Part shown: positions 1 through 8,926 of the stretch, piece by piece
Layout of the letters: every line of letters begins with the position of its first letter
Numbering within the stretch: position 1 is the stretch's first letter
Assembly (NCBI GenBank): GCA_964431285.1
Contig: CAYSJO010000572.1
Span: 1-16,714 of the forward strand
Source of the DNA: CAUZFZ01 sp964431285
GTDB lineage: Bacteria > Planctomycetota > Planctomycetia > Planctomycetales > Planctomycetaceae
Direction: 5' to 3'
DNA: 16,714 bases
The notes under the pieces: model-generated
The model's database searches: none
Seen by the model: the letters and a program-made list of their open reading frames with translations, nothing else
What the model was told of the DNA's origin: nothing
Program-made: the position numbers and the translations under genes

Positions 1-898
1 CGGTCGCCGCTTCGTAAACAAGACCGCCATTGAACAGGCGAACGCCGCTAACGGTCGCCCAGCACCCGCCGTGAGTCTTGCTGTCTGCCGGCTTGAAATA
101 CCTGAGGTGTCCCGTGACCCGGTCGAACGCCGCCGGAACCCCACGGCCTGTTGGAACCAGCAGAAGATCATCCGTCGCCAGCAGATAGCCTTGAGGTGAA
201 ACGCCGGTGAGTGAGTACGCCTTCGCATGCGGCTGAGCGACGTACTTCCTGTCACTTGTATCATTGCACCATTGGATTTCACCTGTGGCAGCATCCAGTG
301 CGTAGATCAGCACGCCTTCCGACGGCCACATGCCCGCCGTTACGTAGGCTGTACCGCGATCGACGAGGACACCGCTGCGCAGCGGGCGACGGGAAATCAG
401 ACGTCTGTTTCCCAGAACCATGCCATCGACATCGGCCGCGTGGAACTTCCAGATCAGCTCACCAGAACTGGCTCGAATGCAATACAGAAACCCGTCGTCC
501 GACGCGACATAGACATGCCCCTCATAGCAACAGGGAGCAAACCGGACCGGACCACCTGTCGTAAACGTCCAACGCTGTTGCCCGGATCCGGCATCCAGAG
601 CACGGAGAGTGTCGTCGGTCGGTGATCCGAAGCAGACAGTTCCGCCGACAATGACTATCTGCGGCGCATGGTCAAAATCAAGCCGATGCCGTTCCTTAAC
701 CGGATCCAGCCATGCAGGTTGAGGCGGCGCATTGCAGACGTGACGCCACCGACGGCTCAACGGCAGCTCGAGCTGCTCACGGCTGATTCGCGAGCGGGAA
801 GCGTCTGCCCCGTACATCGGCCAGTCTGCAGAGACGGAGAGCGCGTTGCCGCTGACGATTGTCACAAAGACCATGAAACAGCGATTCAGACAACTCAC
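1..898 (-). CDS. Secreted PQQ-like beta-propeller repeat protein (3' end beyond window)
   Basis: The frame is open on the minus strand from 898 to the left edge, about 299 codons, so the C-terminus is missing. I prefer GTG at 898: AGGA lies nine bases upstream (908-911), and the product starts with a short basic region, a hydrophobic stretch (about residues 9-20) and a likely signal-peptidase site before DWPMYG. ATG at 874 and ATG at 940 are alternatives. The mature part has blade-like repeats of the PQQ/BamB propeller type, such as LRALDAGSGQQRWTF, LYCIRASSGELIWKF and IYALDAATGEIQW. These share the pattern (L/I)xxxDxxTGxxxW. Planctomycetes carry many such exported proteins, some in PQQ-dependent dehydrogenases and many of unknown role. 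No catalytic residues can be assigned, so the exact function stays open. It is divergent from the beta-helix gene, with about 158 bp between them. Family is confident; start is moderate. Confidence 0.85.
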   Translation of the reverse strand, partial: MSCLNRCFMVFVTIVSGNALSVSADWPMYGADASRSRISREQLELPLSRRWRHVCNAPPQPAWLDPVKERHRLDFDHAPQIVIVGGTVCFGSPTDDTLRALDAGSGQQRWTFTTGGPVRFAPCCYEGHVYVASDDGFLYCIRASSGELIWKFHAADVDGMVLGNRRLISRRPLRSGVLVDRGTAYVTAGMWPSEGVLIYALDAATGEIQWCNDTSDRKYVAQPHAKAYSLTGVSPQGYLLATDDLLLVPTGRGVPAAFDRVTGHLRYFKPADSKTHGGCWATVSGVRLFNGGLVYEAAT

Positions 899-1044
899 CG
901 TAACCGTTCCTGTATCTGCCTGGCCGAGGTTGTGAGGCATCGTACTCGATCGGACGTTTCCGCAGTCCCTGACAGAGTATCAATGCTCCTGGGGAGGGGC
1001 GAATCCAGTCAACGACCAGTATCATTCGACTCGCCTCAAACGTC

Positions 1045-1049
1045 AGGAG
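1045..1049 (+). promoter_or_regulatory. Ribosome binding site that fixes the beta-helix gene start
   Basis: AGGAG stands seven bases before ATG 1057. The in-frame TTG at 1051 is only one base away and is therefore an unlikely start. Confidence 0.7.
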
Positions 1050-1056
1050 ATTGTCG

Positions 1057-2799
1057 ATGAAGTGGATTCCGGCACTGGCGTTGTTCGCTGTCACGTTTTC
1101 AGTTGCAGACTCTGTGGGGCAGGAGCATCGATCGCATCCTCCACTGCGTCCGTTACCGCAGCCATCGGACCGGCCACTGACAAAGGGGCCTGCATTCCAC
1201 GTGGATGCCGACAAAGGCAGTGATGAAAACGACGGAAGCGCCGAGTCTGCCTGGAAAACGATTGGACATGCACTGGCCCACCTGACGGCCGGGTCAACTT
1301 TGTATCTGCACGGCGGCACGTACTACGAGCGGGTGTACTGCGGTGTCGCCGGCGTGCCGGAAAAGCCGATCACGATTCGGTCGTGGCCTGGAGAGCTGGC
1401 TGTCATCGATGGTGCTTATCGAGAGTTCTTCGAAACGCCGACCTCAGCCTGGGAACGCTATGAACAAGGTTCACCGGGCGAATACCGATCGGCTCGTGCC
1501 TACCGCAACATCCACGGGCGTTTCGGCGACTCGATGGTGGGTCTGCAGGTTTACTACCACATCGAAGACCTGCGTGGTGAGCGGTACGTCGGCCCAGGCA
1601 TCTGGCACAACCGCGCGACGGGCCACATTCACGTGCGTCTGGCCCACTACGAGGCATCGGACCTGGTCCGTGCCAGAACGCCCCTGACGCTCAAGTACCT
1701 GCCTCACCGGCTGCACCATCTGGAAAGCTACAAAGGTGAGACCGATCCGCGTCAGCTTCCGCTGATCATTGCCCCGTATCATTCCGTACCGTTGCTGATC
1801 GACCGGGCGCAGCATGTGCGTTTCCAGGACCTGGTGGTTCGAGGCGGCGGCTACGACGCTGTCGACATTCGTCATGGCGAGCACCGCGAATTCGACAACG
1901 TCGCAGTCTATGCCGGAGCTTACGGACTGAAGGCGCGAAATACCGGGCCGATGAAACTGCATGACTCGGCCATCTATGGCAGCGTGCCACCGTGGAGCAC
2001 TCGCGGAGAAACATTATTGCGAGAACGCCCGTGGGGTTCTAAAGGAAGAAACCTCACTCGGCTCAATACACAAGCGCTGATTATCCCGGCCGCTGGAGAC
2101 GAGTACTCGGTCTATTACTTTCCCTACAACCACCTCTGGGAAATCTGGAATTGTGAATTTTCTGATGCTCACGACGGCGTCTACATGGGCGACATCGACG
2201 GACTGAAGTTTCATCACAACTATGTTCACAACTTCCAGGACGACGGCGTTTATCTGTCCAGTTGTCGAAAGCTGTACTACCCGCAACACGGGCGCCGACT
2301 CTTCTACCAGAACGTGATCAGTGGCTGCATCATGTCGTTCGCATTTGGCGGAGACGCCGGATTAAGCAGCGATGTGCACGTCTGCCGCAACATTCTCGAC
2401 GCGGCCGCCGTGGTGTCCGATCACGGCAGTCCTCCATGGGAATCCATGTGGTGGTATCACAACACGATTCTGGCCAACCCTCGCTTCATTCTGTCGTCTC
2501 GAACGGGTGGTCGACCGTGGCAGGTGTTTAACAACCTTCTGCTGATGGGGAAGGTGACTGCCGGCAAGCCGCAGGAGGGAGCCGAATGGAGTGGAAATGT
2601 CGCCAACGAACCCGCCTTCGCCCGGCCAAGCGATTTTCGTCTGCCCGCCGACAGTGTTGCAGTTGATGCCGGGGTTGCCCTGCCAAAGGACTGGTTCGAT
2701 CCGCTACGCGACCAGGAGCAGGGAAAACCCGATGCCGGTGCCATTCCACTGGGAAGCGGACGACTTCGGGTTGGGCGCCACGGTCGCCTGGAGTTCTGA
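1057..2799 (+). CDS. Secreted right-handed parallel beta-helix protein
   Basis: The product is 580 aa from ATG 1057, chosen for its AGGAG site. Residues 1-22 form a typical signal peptide, so it is exported. After a proline-rich linker comes a DUF1565-like opening: FHVDADKGSDENDG, then AWKTIGHAL, then STLYLHGGTYYERV. This is the usual N-terminal cap of planctomycete and Bacteroidetes beta-helix proteins. The middle (about 255-470) has short turns rich in Asn, Asp and Gly, such as VRFQDLVVRGGGYDAV, LKFHHNYVHNFQDDGVYL and DVHVCRNILDAA, as expected for helix rungs. The end carries DFRLPADSVAVDAG and DAGAIPLGSG, a frequent closing motif in these proteins. Relatives include polysaccharide lyases and mannuronan epimerases, but no catalytic residues can be identified, so the substrate is unknown. 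The decayed gene starts 31 bp downstream on the same strand, suggesting a former two-gene transcript. Confidence 0.85.
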   Translation: MKWIPALALFAVTFSVADSVGQEHRSHPPLRPLPQPSDRPLTKGPAFHVDADKGSDENDGSAESAWKTIGHALAHLTAGSTLYLHGGTYYERVYCGVAGVPEKPITIRSWPGELAVIDGAYREFFETPTSAWERYEQGSPGEYRSARAYRNIHGRFGDSMVGLQVYYHIEDLRGERYVGPGIWHNRATGHIHVRLAHYEASDLVRARTPLTLKYLPHRLHHLESYKGETDPRQLPLIIAPYHSVPLLIDRAQHVRFQDLVVRGGGYDAVDIRHGEHREFDNVAVYAGAYGLKARNTGPMKLHDSAIYGSVPPWSTRGETLLRERPWGSKGRNLTRLNTQALIIPAAGDEYSVYYFPYNHLWEIWNCEFSDAHDGVYMGDIDGLKFHHNYVHNFQDDGVYLSSCRKLYYPQHGRRLFYQNVISGCIMSFAFGGDAGLSSDVHVCRNILDAAAVVSDHGSPPWESMWWYHNTILANPRFILSSRTGGRPWQVFNNLLLMGKVTAGKPQEGAEWSGNVANEPAFARPSDFRLPADSVAVDAGVALPKDWFDPLRDQEQGKPDAGAIPLGSGRLRVGRHGRLEF

Positions 2800-2830
2800 A
2801 CACGGCAAGCCACGAAGAACGGAGAGTCCA

Positions 2831-3956
2831 ATGGGTACGCGACTGGCGCTGGCTGTTGCACTGTTATGTCTCTGCATACAGGACCAGGCGGCGCCGGCTG
2901 GCACAGTATCAATCGTTAGTAGTGGACGAATCACACCACCCGTGAAGCATGCCCTGTCGCGAGTCAGGGCAGCGGTGGCAAAGCGTGGCCAGACGACTCG
3001 CGAGCGGCGAGAGCTCTCGAATGATGGAGACGCAGTCTTCGTTATTGGGACCACCACAGATGATCTGCTGACTGCCACACTCGCGGCACATGATCTCTCT
3101 CTGCCGGAAAAAGCCGGGTCGCTGCTGATTGCGACTGTAACGGATCATGTGCCACCGCTGGTTGTCATCGCCGGACAGGATGAACGTGGTCTGACCTATG
3201 CACTCTGTGAAGTTGCGTGGGCCATCGAGACGGGGCCGCAGAACGTGCAGCTCTCCCGATTGATTCTCAACACGACGGAATCTCCGTTTCTTACCACACG
3301 CAGTCTGCAGATGCAGATCTTCAACGAAGATCTGGAGCGGGACTGGTACTTCGATGAGGATTACTGGCGTGGATACTTCAGCATGCTGGTCGTCTGCCGG
3401 TACAACAACTTCACACTGACGTTCGGGCATCAGACGAATTACATGAATCCCGCGTATGCCTGGCTGGTCCACGTCTTTCAATATCCGGACATCCGGGTAA
3501 AGGGTGTGACCAACGTCGATCGGCGACGCAATCTGCGAATGCTGGAGCGCATCTCACGCCTCGCCTGGGAGTACGGACTCGACTTCACTCTTGGCGTGTG
3601 GACACAGCAACCAGTCGAGAAATACGGACCGTCGTCTGTTGAGACTTTTCCGAAGGGGAATTTCGCTGCGGATTATTGCGCTCATGCATTGAAGTTTCCG
3701 CCAAGGTCTTCAGTAACGTCGCGATTCGCGAAATCATGCTGCGCCATCGGCGTATGGATCAGACAGTTGACTGGAAGCAACTCCGAATGAAGTCGACTGA
3801 TAATGAAATCTATGTGGCAACGGTTCCGGTTTGGTACTGAATGCGCAGTACGACCATTTGTATTACATCGAAGATCGCATCTCGGGTGGGGGAGCACTCT
3901 GGCCAGACTGGCAGAGGGAAGCTCCGTATGTTGTTCTGGAGACGACCGACCGGTAA
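2831..3956 (+). pseudogene. Decayed secreted protein gene, possibly glycoside-hydrolase-like (deletion plus frameshift)
   Basis: ATG 2831 has GGAGAG just upstream and begins a signal peptide (MGTRLALAVALLCLC). The first frame reads as a coherent protein to about 3690. It has an alpha/beta N-terminal part with DERGLTYALCEVAW, then WYFDEDYWRGYFSMLVVCRY and NFTLTFGHQTNYMNPAYAW, then WEYGLDFTLGVWTQQ. This resembles the N-domain plus start of a TIM barrel in GH20/GH67-like enzymes. After AADYCAHAL that frame turns into low-quality sequence. From about 3688 another frame gives IEVSAKVFSNVAIREIMLRH up to TVPVWY and TGA at 3838-3840. A third frame (from 3834) continues VLNAQYDHLYYIEDRISGGG and APYVVLETTDR, ending at TAA 3954-3956. 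The last two pieces read like a beta-sandwich C-terminal domain. I infer that most of the barrel is deleted at about 3690 and that a 1-2 base indel lies at about 3834. Family assignment is tentative; a sequencing error could explain the second break but not the missing barrel. Confidence 0.7.
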
Positions 3957-4081
3957 TGCGGTGACGCTTTCCCCACGGACGAAGCTCACGGGCCACGAAG
4001 GCGGTCAGGAGTGTTTCCGCAGAATGCCGGTAGAGGATTCGAGCAAGAAGGTGACATGATCGTACCTGTGTTACTCAACGA

Positions 4082-5536
4082 TCATCCGATGATTTCCTTT
4101 ACGACCTGAGACTCCTCGACACCTGTTAGCCGAAAATCGAGTCCCTGATATCGATATGTGAATTGCTGATGATCGAGGCCCATCAGGTGCATGACGGTTG
4201 CATGAAGATCTCGAACCTGAACTGGTTTCTCCGCCACGTTGTATGAAAAATCGTCAGTGGCTCCGTACGTCGTGCCGGATTTGATTCCGCCTCCGGCCAT
4301 CCAGATCGTATAGCAACGAGGATGATGATCTCGGCCGCCCTCAGGGCTGTCCCACTTCCCCTGTCCGGCCACTCCGCGTCCGAATTCTCCACCCCAGACG
4401 ACAAGAGTATCGTCCAGAAGACCTCGTTGTTTGAGGTCCTTGATGAGTGCCGCACTGGCTTGGTCGGTGTCTCGGCAACGAGCAGTGCACCAGCTTCTGA
4501 GCCGGCTGTGATGGTCCCAATCCGGATGGAAGAGTTGCACAAAACGCACTCCGCGTTCGGCCAGTCGGCGAGCGAGGATGCAGTTTGCCGCATAGCTTCC
4601 CGGGCGACGTGAGTCGGGACCGTAGAGTTCAAAGGTTGATTCGGGTTCGGTGGCGAGGTCGGTCAGTGCCGGAACACTGGCCTGCATGCGGTAGGCCATC
4701 TCGTACTGACGAATGCGGGTTTCGATTTCCGAGTCCCCAGTCTTCTCAAAGCGAAGCTGGTTCAACTCGCCGAGTCCGTTGAGCATGCCTCGCCGCAATA
4801 CGCGAGGAAGCCCATCCGGATCTCGCAGGTAGAGAACCGGTTCCGTCGCGTTGCGCAGTTTGACTCCCTGATAAACCGATGGCAGAAAACCACTACCCCA
4901 GTAGTGATCGTAAAGCGGCTGGTCACTGCCTCGTTTCATCTTTGAGATGAGAACCAGATAGTCCGGCAGATCGCGATTGACACTTCCCAGCCCATAGCTG
5001 AACCAGCTGCCCATGCTGGGGCGGCCAGCCAGATGGTGACCTGTTAGAAATCGAGTCATCGCGGGAGCGTGGTTGATCTGGTTCGTCGTCACCGACTTGA
5101 CGAAACAAAGATCGTCAGCCACGGAGCCGATATGGGGAAGCCAGTCGCTGACCGTTGCTGCGGATTCGCCCCAGTGCCGAAAACTCGAATGCGCCGGCAT
5201 CACCAACTGCGGCCTTCCGGCAGTCATCGTCGTGAGCCGTTGTCCCATCCGGATACTGTCGGGAAGTTTTTTGCCGGCCTGTTTGATGAGGTCCGGCTTA
5301 TGGTCGTACAGCTCGATCTGCGATGGACCACCGGATTGTGTGAGGAAGATAATTCGCTTTGCTTTCGGAGCAAAATCGGTCATTCCACGCGTTCGGGAGT
5401 CCGCAGCAGTGGCGTCATCGCTGAGCAGGTTGCCGAGAGCCATCGCGCCCAGACTCATCCCCGTTGACTGGCTCAGAAAGGTGCGACGGGTGAGGTCTAT
5501 CTCTGGCGATACTTGATCGGTGTTGTGGTCACTCAT
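4082..5536 (-). CDS. DUF1501 domain protein with twin-arginine signal
   Basis: The product is 484 aa, the usual size for DUF1501 proteins. I chose ATG 5536; ATG 5551 would add five residues, and neither start has a strong ribosome binding site. A twin-arginine signal stands at residues 16-20 (TRRTF), followed by a hydrophobic stretch, so the protein is probably exported folded. Family landmarks are clear: QSGGPSQIELYDHKP (about 67-81), HPDWDHH (337-343), WGGEFGR (381-387), GRDHHP (401-406) and DLHATVMHLMGLDH near the C-terminus. DUF1501 proteins have been compared with the alkaline-phosphatase/sulfatase superfamily, but their reaction is not established. The start overlaps the stop of the upstream DUF1553 gene by 8 bases (ATGAGTGA), which suggests translational coupling. 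These two families are regular neighbours in planctomycetes and probably act together in the cell envelope. Stop codon TGA. Confidence 0.93.
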   Translation of the reverse strand: MSDHNTDQVSPEIDLTRRTFLSQSTGMSLGAMALGNLLSDDATAADSRTRGMTDFAPKAKRIIFLTQSGGPSQIELYDHKPDLIKQAGKKLPDSIRMGQRLTTMTAGRPQLVMPAHSSFRHWGESAATVSDWLPHIGSVADDLCFVKSVTTNQINHAPAMTRFLTGHHLAGRPSMGSWFSYGLGSVNRDLPDYLVLISKMKRGSDQPLYDHYWGSGFLPSVYQGVKLRNATEPVLYLRDPDGLPRVLRRGMLNGLGELNQLRFEKTGDSEIETRIRQYEMAYRMQASVPALTDLATEPESTFELYGPDSRRPGSYAANCILARRLAERGVRFVQLFHPDWDHHSRLRSWCTARCRDTDQASAALIKDLKQRGLLDDTLVVWGGEFGRGVAGQGKWDSPEGGRDHHPRCYTIWMAGGGIKSGTTYGATDDFSYNVAEKPVQVRDLHATVMHLMGLDHQQFTYRYQGLDFRLTGVEESQVVKEIIG

Positions 5537-8500
5537 GAGTGATCGCTTCATCGAGGTTTAGAACAAGATTGGAAAGCAACATCGTCGCAGCCACATCCGC
5601 CGCGCTTTCATTCGGCGGCTTAAGCTGTCCCGGAGCCGTGAACGAGACTGCCTCCTTTTCGTGGTTGTTGTAGTACGACAAGGCACGAGCGAACTCTCGC
5701 TCAAGAATGATCTGCTCTCGTTCAGAAGGATTCCGTGAGACAGCTCGCTGCATCAGAAAACTGATTCTTGCAGCGACTTGGTCGGAGTGTGCGACGGCAA
5801 GATCGGCCAGCGCTCTCGCCGCTTCCTGAGAGGTGACGTCGTTCAACAGCGTGAGGGCTTGCAGCGGCGTGTTCGTGCGCCGAGGGACGACCTCACATGT
5901 TCTTCGCATCGCTGAGTCAAACAGGAACGTTGGCACACTTGAACGCCTCCAGAAGGCATAAATCGTGCGCCGATACTGACTCGGGCCGAGCGATGGCCGG
6001 TAGGTGAATCGACCCATGAACTGATCTCGCCAGACGCCATCCGGTTGATACGGAAAAACGGGCGGCCCCCCATGGGCACTATTCAGCAGACCGCTGGTCT
6101 TGAGGAGACCGTCTCGAATCATCCAGGCAGGCAGGCGAAAACGTGGACCTCGCGCCAGCAGGCGGTTCTCCGGATCCAGCTCAGTAGACTTCTCGGTCAG
6201 TGAACTGTCCTGCGAATACGTCTCGCTGGTCACCATCACCTTGATGAGGTGCTTAACGTCCCAGCCACTTTCCACGAACTCAACGGCCAGCCAGTCCAGC
6301 ACTTGTGGGTGCGTTGGTGACTCACCTTGAAAGCCGAAATCATTTGGCGTGCGGACCAGTCCGGCTCCAAACAACAGTTGCCAGATTTGATTGACGATCA
6401 CGCGTGCCGTCAGCGGGTTGTCCTGTGAGACGACCCACTTCGCCAGCTCCAGACGCGTTGGAACTTCAGCTTCGTCCCGCTTCAGGACGGCCGGAAGAAC
6501 AGCATGCGGAACTTCTTCGCCTTTGGCATTCCAGACGCCTCGGACGAGGATGTGAGTTTTCCGCGAGTCTTTGCGTTCGCCCAGAACCATGACTTTCAGG
6601 TCACCGGTCGCCTTTCCTGCTGCCGACAGTTGCGACCGGATTCGGTTGTTTCGTTCTTTGACCTGTTTCCATTCCTCGTGATCTTCGAGGAACTGCTCGA
6701 ACAGTTTTTCTCGAACGTTCCCATCCAGCTTGTCAGTTGAGACCGAATCGTTCTTCGCGACAGCTTCGGTCAGTTCCTCCATCGGCATCTTTCCAAGCGA
6801 CTGAATGGCCTGACCGCCTTGATTCGTGAGGCTCAGGCGAAAGCGGCCCATCAACTCCTTTGGAGAAAGCGACCGCTGCATGAGGGCAATTCGCAGTTCT
6901 TCGTCCTCACTGAGCGTGACAGGTTTCGTAAAAGCAAACACTGCCGAGTGCAGGACGTCCGCCGGTTTCGTTCGAGTCGTCCACCCTTTGCGTGGATCGT
7001 CGTCGAGCGTCCCGACGACTCGACCGTAACCTTTGTCCGTTCCCTGACCCTCGATGTCTGCTTTTGCCGAGGCGATTTCTACTTCCTGGTACTGCGATGT
7101 GCCTTGCTTCTGAACAAGGACTTTGACGTTGGTCAAAATAAACTCGCCGCTCGGAGCGAATGAGTATTTGCCATCGGTGTGTGACGGATGAGGAAAGACA
7201 TCCAGCCGAAATCCAGTGGTTCTGTCTAAGTCATCCGGAGCGACTGTCACGATGAAATCGTCCTGAGGCTTATCAAACGGACCCGACACAATCGTGCCGT
7301 CTTCATCTGCCTTCAACGGGTAGCCCTCGGTCGTTTCCAGGCGGACTGGTTTGGCGACTGTCCACGCCTGGAAACCGGACTTCACTTGATCGATTCGAGC
7401 AGCCAGCCACGGAACGAATTCGGTCTCGGCTCTTTCTCGCACTTTCACGACATCTGCGTCGGATTCCTTGAGCGCCGCTTCCGCATCCTCGACTGCTCGC
7501 TTCGCGTAAGGCGATCGATAAGTCAGGTAGGGAGTCGCTCCACCCCCCGCCGCTCCGGTTTCATCAATGCTGTTGAAGTAAGCAGTCAGGCTGTAGTAGT
7601 CGCGTTGCGAGACCGGATCGAACTTGTGGTCGTGGCACTGCGTGCACCCGAGTGTCAGGCCCAGCCAGAGCGTTCCGAACGTGTTCGTCCTGTCGAGGAC
7701 GTAGTCGATCCGCGACTCTTCGCGGTCTCGACCACCTTCGCCGTTGGCCATGTGGTTGCGATGAAAACAGGTTGCGAGTTTCTGCTCGGGTGTCGCGTTG
7801 GGAATCAGGTCACCCGCAAATTGCTCAATCGTGAACTGGTCAAACGGCAGGTTTCTATTAAACGAGTCGATGACCCAGTCGCGCCATGGCCAGTTGGTCC
7901 GGGTTGCGTCGGATTGAAAGCCGTCCGTGTCGCTGTAACGGGCTCCGTCGAGCCACCACATCGCCATCCGCTCCCCGTAATGTGGTGAGGCCAGCAGTTC
8001 ATCAATCAGTCGATTCCAGTTTTCTTTTGTGGGGGCTTTGACGAGTCGCTCAACGACAGCCGGCTCAGGAGGCAGACCCGTCAGGTCGTACGAAAGTCGC
8101 CTCACAAGAGTCGGGATCTCTGCCCGTTTCGCCAGCGTCATACTTTTTCTTTTGAGACGCCCCTTCACAAAGTCGTCAATCGGGTGAGCTTCAGCGGCCA
8201 CAGCCGGGCGCTTCGGTTCTTCAAACGCCCAGTGTTTCCCCCAGACAGCGCCTTCCTCGATCCAGCGGCGGAGGGCTTCGATCTGAGAATGCTTCAGCGG
8301 CTTCCGATGAGAATCCGCAGGCGGCATGACGAGATCGGTATCGGCCGAGCTAACTCGCTCGATAAGCAGACTCTTATCGGGTCTGCCAGGAACGATCGCT
8401 CGCGACCCGTCACGATCCGCGGTCGCCCCCACGAGTGTGTCGAGGCGCAAGTCTGCTTTCCGTGTTGCCTTGTCAAACCCGTGGCAGGAAAAACAGTTGT

Positions 8501-8603
8501 CAGACAGGATCGGCCTGACATCCCGGTTGAAATCGATCGTCTGAGCGGCTCCGACAATAGGGCTCAGACAAAGAAAAAGGCTTATTAAGAATGGACATTT
8601 CAT
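5529..8603 (-). CDS. Secreted PSCyt1-DUF1549-DUF1553 protein
   Basis: The product is 1024 aa from ATG 8603, chosen because it starts a signal peptide (MKCPFLISLFLCL, ending near VGAAQ). The same frame stays open for 44 more codons upstream, but that extension is polar and hides the signal peptide. A planctomycete cytochrome c domain (PSCyt1) follows with C37-x-x-C40-H41 and MPP at 93-95, consistent with covalent haem. DUF1549 spans about 142-350 and contains a second CxxCH at 320-324 (CTQCHDHKFDP). A middle region (about 350-700) includes a short charged helical part and a beta-rich module. DUF1553 occupies about 715-980 (NPLTARVIVNQIW, GESPTHPQVLDWLAVEF, RRTNTPLQALTLLND). The biochemical role is unproven; a periplasmic redox or carbohydrate-related role is often proposed. 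It is first in a two-gene unit with the DUF1501 gene. Stop codon TGA. Confidence 0.93.
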   Translation of the reverse strand: MKCPFLISLFLCLSPIVGAAQTIDFNRDVRPILSDNCFSCHGFDKATRKADLRLDTLVGATADRDGSRAIVPGRPDKSLLIERVSSADTDLVMPPADSHRKPLKHSQIEALRRWIEEGAVWGKHWAFEEPKRPAVAAEAHPIDDFVKGRLKRKSMTLAKRAEIPTLVRRLSYDLTGLPPEPAVVERLVKAPTKENWNRLIDELLASPHYGERMAMWWLDGARYSDTDGFQSDATRTNWPWRDWVIDSFNRNLPFDQFTIEQFAGDLIPNATPEQKLATCFHRNHMANGEGGRDREESRIDYVLDRTNTFGTLWLGLTLGCTQCHDHKFDPVSQRDYYSLTAYFNSIDETGAAGGGATPYLTYRSPYAKRAVEDAEAALKESDADVVKVRERAETEFVPWLAARIDQVKSGFQAWTVAKPVRLETTEGYPLKADEDGTIVSGPFDKPQDDFIVTVAPDDLDRTTGFRLDVFPHPSHTDGKYSFAPSGEFILTNVKVLVQKQGTSQYQEVEIASAKADIEGQGTDKGYGRVVGTLDDDPRKGWTTRTKPADVLHSAVFAFTKPVTLSEDEELRIALMQRSLSPKELMGRFRLSLTNQGGQAIQSLGKMPMEELTEAVAKNDSVSTDKLDGNVREKLFEQFLEDHEEWKQVKERNNRIRSQLSAAGKATGDLKVMVLGERKDSRKTHILVRGVWNAKGEEVPHAVLPAVLKRDEAEVPTRLELAKWVVSQDNPLTARVIVNQIWQLLFGAGLVRTPNDFGFQGESPTHPQVLDWLAVEFVESGWDVKHLIKVMVTSETYSQDSSLTEKSTELDPENRLLARGPRFRLPAWMIRDGLLKTSGLLNSAHGGPPVFPYQPDGVWRDQFMGRFTYRPSLGPSQYRRTIYAFWRRSSVPTFLFDSAMRRTCEVVPRRTNTPLQALTLLNDVTSQEAARALADLAVAHSDQVAARISFLMQRAVSRNPSEREQIILEREFARALSYYNNHEKEAVSFTAPGQLKPPNESAADVAATMLLSNLVLNLDEAITHE

Positions 8604-8926
8604 CACGAGGATCTGACTTTGGACGAGGAGGCAGCAGTGCGACGAATCTTCATCAGCATAGCAATCGTGCGGTGAATCGTCGTTGAAGGAACGGTTATTG
8701 AAGTGACGATTGACCAGGTGCAGCGACACCTGCACGACAGAAAAGCCGAGACGGAGAAAAAGTCTGGACCCCGCGCCGGATCAGCCCTGCCCCGAACCTT
8801 CCGCAGGATCGACAAACAGCCAGCCCGAACTCTCGGCAAACAACAGGAAACACTTTTTCCGCTATGCTTCCCGTCCCAGCCCGACTGAGTGTAGTCCACC
8901 TGATCGGAAGTTGCGCAACCACAGTC
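8604..8926. other. Divergent intergenic region
   Basis: This 323-bp stretch separates the 5' ends of the DUF1553 gene (-) and the pseudouridine synthase gene (+), so it should hold both promoters. I could not recognise convincing -35/-10 boxes. A small nested inverted repeat is present at 8715-8735: CAGGTG/CACCTG and GTGCAG/CTGCAC use partly the same bases. It would form two alternative short hairpins in the DUF1553 leader. No gene is seen. Confidence 0.4.

Noticed and set aside
777..1319. Open frame of 180 codons on the minus strand
   Set aside because: It overlaps the 5' parts of both the beta-propeller and beta-helix genes in wrong frames and has no supported start.
3841..4059. Open frame of 72 codons on the plus strand after the decayed gene
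   Set aside because: The third frame of the decayed gene (VLNAQYDHLYYIED) explains the first half much better; the rest reads as random sequence.
4056..4085. Inverted repeat ATGATCGT/ACGATCAT between convergent genes
   Set aside because: The stem is AT-rich with a 14-base loop and no T-run, and it overlaps the DUF1501 stop codon; too weak to call a terminator.
7386..7988. Open frame of 200 codons on the plus strand
   Set aside because: It lies wholly inside the DUF1553 gene on the opposite strand, has no signal or domain, and arises from the codon bias of the real gene.
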